The translations under genes were made by a program, and so were the position numbers. A stretch of DNA of 5,973 nucleotides from DATLOJ01 sp035536315 (GTDB taxonomy: Bacteria > Actinomycetota > CADDZG01 > JAHWKV01), in NCBI GenBank assembly GCA_035536315.1, contig DATLOJ010000008.1, forward strand, positions 1 to 5,973. The letters are read 5' to 3'. How positions within the stretch are numbered: position 1 is the first letter of the stretch; each line of letters starts with the position of its first letter. Below the pieces are notes generated by a model that did no database searches, was not told the origin of the DNA, and was given only the letters and a program-made list of their open reading frames with translations. Positions 1 to 5,372 of this stretch are shown here, piece by piece.

Positions 1-1
1 C

Positions 2-106
2 CCGTCGTACTTCTACCTGGCGGGAAGCACGCTGCTATTCGGCCTGCACCTATTCGGCCTCAACCGAATCGAACGCCCGAAGAAGGGCCTCGCCCAACCC
101 GCCTAA
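2..106 (+). CDS. C-terminal end of an unrecognised hydrophobic protein (partial)
   Basis: Reading from base 2 there is an open frame of 34 codons ending in TAA at 104-106; the 5' part lies outside the window. The visible residues are a hydrophobic stretch (YFYLAGSTLLFGLHLFGL) followed by a short basic and polar tail (NRIERPKKGLAQPA). This looks like a last transmembrane helix with a cytoplasmic tail under the positive-inside rule. An 11-nt direct repeat (35-45 and 50-60) encodes the repeated LFGL. The gene converges on rex and is followed by a hairpin at 130-158, which supports a real gene end. The family cannot be named from so little sequence. A chance open frame is possible but less likely given the hydrophobic pattern and the terminator. 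Confidence 0.55.
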   Translation, partial: PSYFYLAGSTLLFGLHLFGLNRIERPKKGLAQPA

Positions 107-129
107 CCCCGGGAGCTCCGACCGGATTC

Positions 130-158
130 ACGGAGAAAAGCTCCGCGCTTTTCTCCGT
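130..158. terminator. Strong hairpin between convergent genes, probable bidirectional terminator
   Basis: A perfect 12-bp inverted repeat: ACGGAGAAAAGC at 130-141 pairs with GCTTTTCTCCGT at 147-158 around a 5-nt loop (TCCGC). It lies 24 nt after the stop of the left plus-strand gene and would also be reached by transcripts leaving rex on the minus strand. The T-run is inside the 3' arm and no long T-tract follows, so it is not a textbook E. coli-type terminator. Its position between convergent genes and its symmetry favour a two-way terminator. Confidence 0.65.
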
Positions 159-202
159 CAGTTCCCTATAACGCACTTTTTCGAGAAAAGCTCCGCGCTT
201 TT
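133..202. repeat. Exact 20-nt direct repeat (133-152 and 183-202)
   Basis: The 20-mer GAGAAAAGCTCCGCGCTTTT occurs twice with a 50-nt offset, and each copy is the core of a hairpin. A short GTTCC also follows each copy (161-165 and 211-215), so the duplicated unit may once have been longer. Local duplication of a terminator, or two insertions of a dispersed genomic element, would both explain it. Confidence 0.8.
186..202 (-). terminator. Second, shorter copy of the hairpin, probable rex terminator
   Basis: AAAAGC at 186-191 pairs with GCTTTT at 197-202 around the same TCCGC loop. The stem is 6 bp because the outer flank has diverged from the first copy. It lies 22 nt beyond the rex stop. Read on the minus strand, the hairpin ends in TTTT, consistent with weak intrinsic termination of the operon, with the stronger hairpin at 130-158 as a backup. 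Confidence 0.5.
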
Positions 203-224
203 GTACAGGAGTTCCGTGTGGCCC

Positions 225-878
225 CTACTGCGCTAGCGCGGCCCGCTGTTGGTAGAAGGCCAGGATCTGCAGTTCGATTGATAGGTCTACTTTGCGGATC
301 GAGACTGAGGGCGGCACCGTTATTACCGTGGGTGCAAAGTTGAGGATCGATTTCACGCCGGCCCCCACTAGTGCGTCGGCAACCTCCTGAGCAGCGGGGG
401 CCGGCGTCGCAATGATCGCGATGGCAATTGATTTCCTCTTCGCAACGGCCCCCAGATCGCTCAGGGCTTTGACCGTTACTCCGGCCGCCTTTTCGCCGAC
501 CTTGCTCGGGTCGCTGTCGAAGATCGCAACGATTCTGAATCCTCTTTCGAGGAAGCCTTTGTAGTTGGCGAGCGCGTGCCCGAGGTTTCCGAAGCCGACT
601 ATTGCAACGGGCCAGTCCTGAGTAAGACCTAGCTCACGAGAGATGTGAAATACGAGGTACTCGACTTCGTAGCCGACTCCGCGGGTTCCGTAAGTTCCTA
701 GATGTGACAAGTCCTTTCGGACCTTGGCTGCGTTGACGCCGGTGAGCTCGGCGAGCCTGTCGGAGGACATGGTCGCCTCGCCCTCGGCCCCCGCGTCGAC
801 AAGGGCCCTCAGGTAAAGGGGGAGTCGGCCGACCGTAGCGTCCGGTATCGGACGGCGCTCTTCTGTGGGGTTTTGCAT
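225..878 (-). CDS. rex: Redox-sensing transcriptional repressor Rex
   Basis: 217 aa, full length for the family. Rex is a cytoplasmic homodimeric repressor that binds DNA when NADH/NAD+ is low and releases it when NADH rises, typically controlling respiratory and fermentative genes. Residues about 16-80 form the winged-helix DNA-binding domain, including the highly characteristic MSSDRLAELTGVNAAKVRKD and LGTYGTRGVGY segments. Residues 90-180 are the Rossmann NAD(H) domain with the GFGNLG loop (95-100) and an acidic residue, D121, at the end of the second strand (AIFDSDPSKVG). The conserved NFAP motif is at 180-183, and the C-terminal helix supplies the domain-swapped dimer arm. The ATG start (876-878) has no clear Shine-Dalgarno. 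It is the last gene of the operon, 32 nt after the glutaredoxin-like gene, an arrangement often seen in actinobacteria. The hemA gene that frequently follows rex is absent; a convergent gene is found instead. Confidence 0.97.
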   Translation of the reverse strand: MQNPTEERRPIPDATVGRLPLYLRALVDAGAEGEATMSSDRLAELTGVNAAKVRKDLSHLGTYGTRGVGYEVEYLVFHISRELGLTQDWPVAIVGFGNLGHALANYKGFLERGFRIVAIFDSDPSKVGEKAAGVTVKALSDLGAVAKRKSIAIAIIATPAPAAQEVADALVGAGVKSILNFAPTVITVPPSVSIRKVDLSIELQILAFYQQRAALAQ

Positions 879-900
879 CTGACGAAGGATCTTAAGGCGA

Positions 901-916
901 ATTCACAAATTCACAA
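901..916. promoter_or_regulatory. Tandem Rex-like half-sites upstream of rex
   Basis: ATTCACAA occurs twice head to tail (901-908 and 909-916). On the minus strand this reads TTGTGAAT twice, and TTGTGAA is the half-site of the established Rex operator TTGTGAA-N4-TTCACAA. It lies 23-38 nt upstream of the rex ATG and overlaps the TGA stop of the glutaredoxin-like gene (911-913). The known operator is an inverted repeat; here the halves are direct repeats with no matching opposite half. Autoregulation is therefore only a possibility. Confidence 0.35.
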
Positions 917-1153
917 GGAACCGCTCAGCCGCTCCGCTCCCTCGACGATCTCCGGCAGATCCGAGGGGTCCATCCCTCCCTCGAACACGACTTCCTCGTC
1001 GACTTCGATCACAGGAACTCGAGTCCCGAACTCACCTTCCAGACCGGGGTCGCCGCCGATGTCGATAGATCGGTACTCCTCGCCGATGTCGTCCAGGACT
1101 TTCTTGGCGACATCGCAAAGAGGGCAACGCTGCCGCGTATAGAAGTTGATCAC
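911..1153 (-). CDS. Small glutaredoxin-like (DUF836-type) thiol oxidoreductase
   Basis: 80 aa with a compact thioredoxin fold. The redox motif CPLC is at residues 10-13, after the first strand (MINFYTRQRC). The cis-proline loop TRVPVIEVD (44-52, Pro47) is present, and the C-terminal helix (DLPEIVEGAERL) matches the fold. The length suits the short glutaredoxin-like family encoded beside rex in many actinobacteria. It should act in the cytosol on protein disulfides or mixed disulfides; the electron donor is unknown. The start is GTG at 1151-1153, which places MINFY directly before the first strand, and any later start would cut into the fold. Spacing to the upstream DinB-type gene is 13 nt, and no good ribosome binding site is visible, so translational coupling is likely. 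The TGA stop lies inside the tandem Rex-like repeat. Confidence 0.85.
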   Translation of the reverse strand: MINFYTRQRCPLCDVAKKVLDDIGEEYRSIDIGGDPGLEGEFGTRVPVIEVDEEVVFEGGMDPSDLPEIVEGAERLSGSL

Positions 1154-1166
1154 GCAGTGAAAGAAG

Positions 1167-1754
1167 TCACAGCCACCCGCTCACGCCGAGCAGCCCGCGC
1201 GTCGCAGCCATCTCGCCGACATGCAGGTACCCGTGCATGATCACGCCGTTCGCGATCGTCCAGGCGGCCGACCTGCCTTTGTACAAAGAGATCACCGCTT
1301 CGTCTAGTTTCGACGTCGACGTCAACGAGGCTCCACTCTGCCGCTGCGCTTCTGTGTCTGGAACTAAGTCCAGGTCGGCCGGGGAGATGGTCTTCAGCCA
1401 GGCCCGCGTGTTCTTGGAAACCGCTTCCCAATACGCGTCGACCTCGGCAGGATCCGCAGCAGAGCTGAAGCCTTCAACCTCCTCATCGGTGGAACCGGTA
1501 CCGATACGTTGATCGCTCACGCCAAGTCTGTCGGCCCACTCCTTCGATTCAATGAGCTGAGACTCGCCCCTGATGAACTTGTTGATCAGCATGTCCTCGA
1601 CTCTGGCGAGATGCCACATAAGCCACACAATCGAGTTGGAGGCGGGAGTTGGACGAACTTTCAGCTGCTCCAGCGGGACGAGGCTCCGTATGTTCATCTC
1701 GTAATAACCCCGAACACCTTTTTGCTGCCCTGCTATCCAGTGCATCAGTTCCAT
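1167..1754 (-). CDS. DinB-superfamily protein (DinB/DUF664-like putative metalloenzyme)
   Basis: 195 aa, predicted cytoplasmic four-helix bundle. The three histidines expected to bind metal in this fold are visible: His48 in MWHLARVED, then His174 and His178 in MHGYLHVGEM, the H-x3-H pair near the C-terminus. The N-terminal helix (LMHWIAGQQKGVRGYYEMN) and conserved SIVWLMWHLARVEDM segment are typical. Characterised members include bacillithiol and mycothiol S-transferases and mycothiol-dependent maleylpyruvate isomerase, so a thiol-transferase role would suit the thiol-redox neighbours; this is inference from fold and context. The ATG at 1752-1754 is supported by AAGGAG 10 nt upstream. It follows ccdA by 16 nt and precedes the glutaredoxin-like gene by 13 nt. 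The substrate cannot be read from sequence. Confidence 0.8.
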   Translation of the reverse strand: MELMHWIAGQQKGVRGYYEMNIRSLVPLEQLKVRPTPASNSIVWLMWHLARVEDMLINKFIRGESQLIESKEWADRLGVSDQRIGTGSTDEEVEGFSSAADPAEVDAYWEAVSKNTRAWLKTISPADLDLVPDTEAQRQSGASLTSTSKLDEAVISLYKGRSAAWTIANGVIMHGYLHVGEMAATRGLLGVSGWL

Positions 1755-1764
1755 TTGTGGACCA

Positions 1765-1770
1765 CTCCTT
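1765..1770 (-). promoter_or_regulatory. Shine-Dalgarno of the DinB-type gene
   Basis: On the minus strand AAGGAG lies 10 nt before the ATG at 1754 and directly follows the ccdA TAA stop (1771-1773). It is the clearest ribosome binding site in the operon; most other junctions lack one and probably rely on coupling. It fixes the DinB-type start at the first Met rather than at Met4. Confidence 0.75.
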
Positions 1771-2508
1771 TTAGATGCCTACCAGCTCGTTGAGTCCAGC
1801 CGATTCCATCGCCTGTTGTATCCAGGCGGACAGGATGAAGACTTTTCCAAAAACCATCAGCAGTCCGAACGCGATTAGCAGGGTGCCGCTTACCCGAAGT
1901 ATCGCCCGCTGTCTGCGTCTCAGCCAGGCCAGGCCCCCAATGAGCTTGGACGCGCCAATGGCGGAAAGAAGAAAGGGAATTCCAAGACCAAGCGAGTAGA
2001 TCAGCAGCATCAGAGCCCCCTTGCCGGCCGTCTGCGTGTTCGCGGCAAGAGTGAGCGCCACTGCAAGAGTCGGGCCGATGCAAGGTGTCCACCCAAACCC
2101 GAACGCCAGCCCCATCGCGTAGTTCCCCGCAACGGAGCGCGCCTTGCGCATGTCGAACCTGCGCTCGGACATGAGCCAGGGGGCGGGAATGAGTCCCATG
2201 AAAACCAGCCCCATAAGAATTATGAAAGCCCCCGCCACTCGGATTGTTATCTGCTGGTTTGCCCGAAGAACTTGCCCGATGTAAGAGGCGGAGGTCCCGA
2301 GTGCGACGAAGATCGTCGTGAAGCCCAGGACAAAAAGAAGAGTCGGCCCAACCACTCGTTTTACGTTGGGTTGCTCCCCGGCTTGATCGACGGCGCCCCC
2401 GGAAATGTACGAAAGGTAACCGGGAACGAGTGGCAGAACGCATGGGGAAAGGAATGAGACTGCCCCGGCTAGAAATGCGAATGCGGCAAAGGCGAAGTTA
2501 GCCTCCAA
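1771..2508 (-). CDS. ccdA: CcdA, transmembrane thiol-disulfide reductant carrier
   Basis: 245 aa, the usual size for CcdA (DsbD central-domain family). It is an integral membrane protein that passes electrons from cytoplasmic thioredoxin to extracytoplasmic thioredoxin-like proteins. Six hydrophobic segments are visible, at about 5-27, 55-75, 88-108, 129-152, 165-188 and 204-226. The family signatures are in place: Cys23 in FLSPCVLPLVPGYLSY and Cys143 in GFGWTPCIGPTLA, the redox pair. The start is TTG (2506-2508) and overlaps the end of the tlpA-like gene by 11 nt. No ATG or GTG is available before the first helix, so TTG is the best choice, with translation probably coupled to the gene upstream. 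Pairing with the adjacent TlpA-type protein is a classic arrangement. No ResB or CcsB gene is present, so a role in cytochrome c maturation is not shown. Confidence 0.93.
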   Translation of the reverse strand: MEANFAFAAFAFLAGAVSFLSPCVLPLVPGYLSYISGGAVDQAGEQPNVKRVVGPTLLFVLGFTTIFVALGTSASYIGQVLRANQQITIRVAGAFIILMGLVFMGLIPAPWLMSERRFDMRKARSVAGNYAMGLAFGFGWTPCIGPTLAVALTLAANTQTAGKGALMLLIYSLGLGIPFLLSAIGASKLIGGLAWLRRRQRAILRVSGTLLIAFGLLMVFGKVFILSAWIQQAMESAGLNELVGI

Positions 2509-3019
2509 GCGGGTCGCTCGCCAGCATTCGGTCCAACCTTTCTCGTATCACTTCTTCCGACATCGGCCCCCGCTCGATGAAGATCAAGGTGCCATCTCGC
2601 GAAATGAAGAAGCTCTCCGGGAACGCGGTCACCGCGTAGCTGCTCTTTGTCTTGCCGGCGTTGTCGCGAACGTTGGGAAAGGTGATCTGAAACTCGCTCA
2701 CATATTTTCGGGCGTCTTTTTCCAGGTCGTCTGCATTGATTCCGATGACGACCACTCCTCTGCCCGCGTACTCCTTCCAAATCTTCTCAAGGTGTGGAGC
2801 CTCATCCCGGCACGGCAGGCACCAGGAGGCCCAGAAGTTCAAGAGAACGATCTTTCCGGTGTGGCTCTCGAGCGTCACCCGCTCACCGGTAAAGCTTGTA
2901 AGTGAAAAGGGCGGGGCGGCCTTACCGGGCTCGACGCTATTCGCATCTTTGAACACTGCCCACGCGAGCAGGCCCATAAGGAGAAGGGGGGTGACTACAA
3001 ATGCGGTTCGCTTCAACAT
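2498..3019 (-). CDS. Membrane-anchored TlpA/ResA-family thioredoxin-like protein
   Basis: 173 aa. Residues 5-23 form an uncleaved signal anchor (FVVTPLLLMGLLAWAVF) after a basic start (MLKR), which puts the rest outside the membrane. The AhpC/TSA-Redoxin/TlpA-type domain spans about 31-168. The PGKAAPPFSL entry strand is at 31-40. The active site WASWCLPCRDEAP has Cys67 and Cys70, with Glu73 and Pro75 as expected in ResA-like reductants. The cis-proline is Pro134 in TAFPESFFI, followed by a typical RDGTL turn. Such proteins reduce extracytoplasmic disulfides (apocytochrome c in ResA/CcmG) using electrons from CcdA, which is encoded next and overlaps by 11 nt. Its ATG shares one base with the TGA of the preceding seven-TM gene (TGATG), so translation is likely coupled. 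The natural client is unknown because cytochrome assembly genes are not seen here. Confidence 0.92.
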   Translation of the reverse strand: MLKRTAFVVTPLLLMGLLAWAVFKDANSVEPGKAAPPFSLTSFTGERVTLESHTGKIVLLNFWASWCLPCRDEAPHLEKIWKEYAGRGVVVIGINADDLEKDARKYVSEFQITFPNVRDNAGKTKSSYAVTAFPESFFISRDGTLIFIERGPMSEEVIRERLDRMLASDPLGG

Positions 3020-3792
3020 CAGCGTGGAGGTTCTTCGGTTTCTCCTGAAGGTGTATCCGGCATCGGGGGCTCCTCGATCTGAGAAGCGGAGACGGCCGCA
3101 CTCTCGGCGGGCATTGCTTCCCGCCGCTGCCTCGTTTTCAGAAATCCCGCAAACATCAGGGTCACCCCTGCGGCCAGGCCAACCGAGAACACTGCTCCGC
3201 TCCCGTAGCGGGCAAAGATGCTGCCAATCGCCACCACCAGAGTGCCGGCGGCGATCAGGACATTTCCTGCAGCAAGGCTCCGCACTCCTTCATCCGTTTT
3301 GCCTGCCAGTTTCCAGGCCGACCAAAGCGCCCCCGCTACGACGATTAGGAAGCCGGTAAATGAGTAATAACGCGAAACCTGGCGAACTACCGGCTCTGAT
3401 GCCAGAACCTCTCCGGCCGATGGAATTTCACCTGAGATTCGCAGAGCCTCTTGGTTCAAATCTGCGCCGGCAACCACCCCGATGGCAAAGATCGCGCCGA
3501 CGACGACAAGCACCGCGGCAAAATGACCGAGCTTCCTCGAGAATAAATACAGAGTCCCGAGAGCAAGGATGGGCGCGGTGAGTACCGCTCCACACAAGTA
3601 GTAAGCGCGAAACAGCGTGGGACCCCAACCCCCAAGCATTCCAACGGCGGCGCTAAACGATGCCGCCGCAAACAGGAGCATCGCAACCGCCCACGCCAGC
3701 TGTTGCGGCTTGTGCCGCGAAACGAACTGCTGGCCCAGCAGTGCGGCGAACAACAGACTGATGCCCGCAGCGATCATCGGTAAGACCCACAT
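3019..3792 (-). CDS. Unrecognised seven-TM integral membrane protein
   Basis: 257 aa; I do not recognise the family. Hydrophobic segments lie at about 2-20, 33-53, 63-84, 90-109, 144-162, 173-193 and 199-217, giving seven helices. An outside N-terminus and inside C-terminus fit the basic residues after the last helix (KTRQRR). A loop of about 35 residues separates helices 4 and 5 and contains acidic and polar residues. The last 35 residues are a Pro/Glu-rich, probably disordered tail (SASQIEEPPMPDTPSGETEEPPR). There is only one cysteine (Cys67, in helix 3). It lacks the tryptophan-rich WWD haem-handling motif of CcsB/CcmC, so it is not a cytochrome c synthetase component. The ATG (3790-3792) directly follows the TAG of the acyl-CoA synthetase gene with no gap, and its TGA overlaps the TlpA-type start by one base. 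This position suggests a role linked to the flanking redox or lipid genes. Confidence 0.8.
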   Translation of the reverse strand: MWVLPMIAAGISLLFAALLGQQFVSRHKPQQLAWAVAMLLFAAASFSAAVGMLGGWGPTLFRAYYLCGAVLTAPILALGTLYLFSRKLGHFAAVLVVVGAIFAIGVVAGADLNQEALRISGEIPSAGEVLASEPVVRQVSRYYSFTGFLIVVAGALWSAWKLAGKTDEGVRSLAAGNVLIAAGTLVVAIGSIFARYGSGAVFSVGLAAGVTLMFAGFLKTRQRREAMPAESAAVSASQIEEPPMPDTPSGETEEPPR

Positions 3793-5313
3793 CTAATGCA
3801 CCTGGCCTAGCTCTGGAGGCCGGAGCATCCGCTTCAAGACTTTGCCCGTGGCAAGGTGCGGAAGCTCAGCGACGAACTCCACCTCAGTTGGAACTTTGAA
3901 CCGGGCAAGCTGACGGGTGCAGTGCACGATTATCTCCTCCTCGCTTGCTTGCTGATCCTGTCGTCGCACAACGAACGCCTTCACGGCCTCTCCCTGACGC
4001 TCGTGTGGAATCCCAACCACGGCCGCGTCGATAACCGCCGGATGGCGAAGGATCACATCCTCCACTTCCTTGGGGTAAACGTTGAATCCCGAGACGATGA
4101 TCAGCTCCTTCTTTCGGTCAACAAGCCACAGATACCCATCCTCATCGAGGTATCCCAGGTCTCCCGTTCGAAACCATCCGTCCGCAAATGCGGCGGCGGT
4201 TGCCTCTTCATCATTCCAGTATCCATTGAAAACATTGGGGCCCTTCACCCAAACCTCACCGGGATCCCCGGTGACGGCCCCCTCGCCGGACTCGCAAACG
4301 ACTCTGAGCTCCACTCCCTCTACCGGCTTCCCCACGGAACCCGGCCTCTGCTCTCCCATCCTGGTCGTAGTCAGCGTCGGCGAGGTCTCGGTGAGACCGT
4401 ACCCCTCCCATATCTCGATGCCGAACTTCTCTCTGAAATCGTCGATGACCTGAGCCGAAAGAGCTGACGCGCCGGACACCGCGAAGCGGACGCTCGAAAG
4501 ATCGAAGTCGGAAGGGTTGAGGGCAGCCAGCCACGCAATGTACATGGGCGGGGCTCCCACGATGATCGTCACACCGTCCCTTGCAACCCGCCTCATCGTT
4601 CCTACCGGATCGAACCTTTCCTCGAGAACGACCGTCGCGCCCTGGTCGATCGACAGGCCCAAAATGACATTCAGCGCGTAGATGTGAAACAGGGGGAGGA
4701 CTCCGAGCACCACATCGTCGGCGGAGGTTCTCCCCATCGGCAGGGCAAGGACCTGGTTGATATTCGACTTGAGGTTTCCATGCGTGAGCATTGCGGCCTT
4801 CTGCCCGCCGGAGGTCCCGGAGGTGTAGGCAAGTACGGCCAGATCCTCATCACCGACGGTGACTTCCGGCGGAGGCCCGCCGTCCAGAAGCTGATCGAAC
4901 GGCCGAGCGGTCGGGTGCTTACCGACGACGTAAACGGGGGCGGAGAACGGGCCCGCCGACATTATTTCTCCGATCGCGCTTTCGTCCGAAATGATCACTC
5001 TTGGTGCGACACCGGTCAGGTATGGGCGCAGCTCTGCGGCCTTGAGTGAGGTGTTTAGCGGAACAGACACGGCCCCGGCCCTCAAGACTCCGAAGTAGAC
5101 GCTCGCGAAATCCGGAGTGTTGGGAAGGGAGAACGCGACACGGTCGCCGTCTCTTATCCCTATTTTGTGAAGTCCGGCGGCCACCCGATCGGCATTTCGA
5201 TCCAGCATCCGATAGCTCACGCGCTCCGAGTGAGAGACGAGAGCGGGATGATCCGGACGCGAATTTGCCGACCTTCTCAGGCCGTCAGCCAACCCTCCCA
5301 CTATCTCTACCAC
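3793..5313 (-). CDS. AMP-forming acyl-CoA synthetase (long-chain fatty acid-CoA ligase-like)
   Basis: 506 aa, the normal length for class I adenylate-forming acyl-CoA ligases. These activate a carboxylic acid with ATP to an acyl-adenylate and then transfer it to CoA. The P-loop-like YTSGTSGGQK is at 163-172. The GYGLTETSP motif is at 304-312. GWFRTGDLG is at 379-387, with the ribose-binding Asp385. The hinge region LVDRKKELIIVSGFNVYPKEVE is at 397-418. ATGKVLKR, with the catalytic Lys491, is near the C-terminus. All catalytic elements are present, so the enzyme should be active. The P-loop reads GGQKAA where most relatives have GxPKGA. The substrate is not readable; medium or long fatty acids are the default guess, but aryl acids remain possible. 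The GTG at 5311-5313 is the longest start; a GTG four codons later is an alternative, and neither has a strong ribosome binding site. It heads the operon and faces the divergent CAP gene. Confidence 0.93.
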   Translation of the reverse strand: MVEIVGGLADGLRRSANSRPDHPALVSHSERVSYRMLDRNADRVAAGLHKIGIRDGDRVAFSLPNTPDFASVYFGVLRAGAVSVPLNTSLKAAELRPYLTGVAPRVIISDESAIGEIMSAGPFSAPVYVVGKHPTARPFDQLLDGGPPPEVTVGDEDLAVLAYTSGTSGGQKAAMLTHGNLKSNINQVLALPMGRTSADDVVLGVLPLFHIYALNVILGLSIDQGATVVLEERFDPVGTMRRVARDGVTIIVGAPPMYIAWLAALNPSDFDLSSVRFAVSGASALSAQVIDDFREKFGIEIWEGYGLTETSPTLTTTRMGEQRPGSVGKPVEGVELRVVCESGEGAVTGDPGEVWVKGPNVFNGYWNDEEATAAAFADGWFRTGDLGYLDEDGYLWLVDRKKELIIVSGFNVYPKEVEDVILRHPAVIDAAVVGIPHERQGEAVKAFVVRRQDQQASEEEIIVHCTRQLARFKVPTEVEFVAELPHLATGKVLKRMLRPPELGQVH

Positions 5314-5332
5314 TTAGTCCGAGTTTAAGTGG
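5310..5332. promoter_or_regulatory. 23-bp inverted repeat over the acyl-CoA synthetase start, candidate operator
   Basis: CCACTTA (5310-5316) and TAAGTGG (5326-5332) are perfect 7-bp inverted arms around a 9-nt spacer. The element covers the GTG start and the proposed -10 hexamer of the operon. That size and placement suit a dimeric repressor such as a TetR-type protein, but no regulator other than Rex is encoded in the window and the motif does not match the Rex operator. Confidence 0.4.
5322..5327 (-). promoter_or_regulatory. Candidate -10 element of the seven-gene operon
   Basis: On the minus strand TAAACT fits the TANNNT -10 pattern and ends 8 nt before the GTG at 5313, which would give a leaderless or nearly leaderless mRNA. 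This would explain the missing ribosome binding site. No convincing -35 is present at normal spacing, so support is limited. Confidence 0.35.
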
Positions 5333-5360
5333 CTTGCACACCAAACCCTCGGTTGCACGT

Positions 5361-5366
5361 TAACCT
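5361..5366 (+). promoter_or_regulatory. Candidate -10 element of the CAP-domain gene
   Basis: TAACCT fits TANNNT and ends 6 nt before the GTG at 5373, placing the expected transcription start on or next to that GTG. No Shine-Dalgarno precedes this start, which agrees with a leaderless mRNA. TTGCAC upstream (5334-5339) is 21 nt from the hexamer, too far for a standard -35. Confidence 0.35.
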
Positions 5367-5372
5367 TCCCCG

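Noticed and set aside
1745..2443. 232-codon open frame on the minus strand
   Set aside because: It overlaps ccdA in another frame. The ccdA frame has the two signature cysteines and six helices, whereas this one is Arg/Ser/His-rich and without pattern.
2736..3359. 207-codon open frame on the plus strand
   Set aside because: It lies opposite the TlpA-type and seven-TM genes, is rich in Arg/Ser/Pro with no domain signature, and crosses the boundary between two well-supported genes.
3019..3792. Seven-TM protein as CcsB/ResC (cytochrome c synthetase)
   Set aside because: Tempting next to CcdA and a ResA-like protein, but it lacks the tryptophan-rich WWD segment and the conserved histidines of that family.
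3856..4467. 203-codon open frame on the plus strand
   Set aside because: It is entirely antisense to the acyl-CoA synthetase, whose motifs fix the coding frame, and its translation shows no recognisable family features.
5165..5171. TTGTGAA Rex-like half-site
   Set aside because: A single 7-nt half-site inside the acyl-CoA synthetase coding region with no inverted partner; expected by chance.
5351..5365. GGTT-N7-AACC inverted repeat with an internal GTTAAC palindrome
   Set aside because: The arms are only 4 bp, too weak to call an operator separately from the stronger 23-bp repeat nearby.
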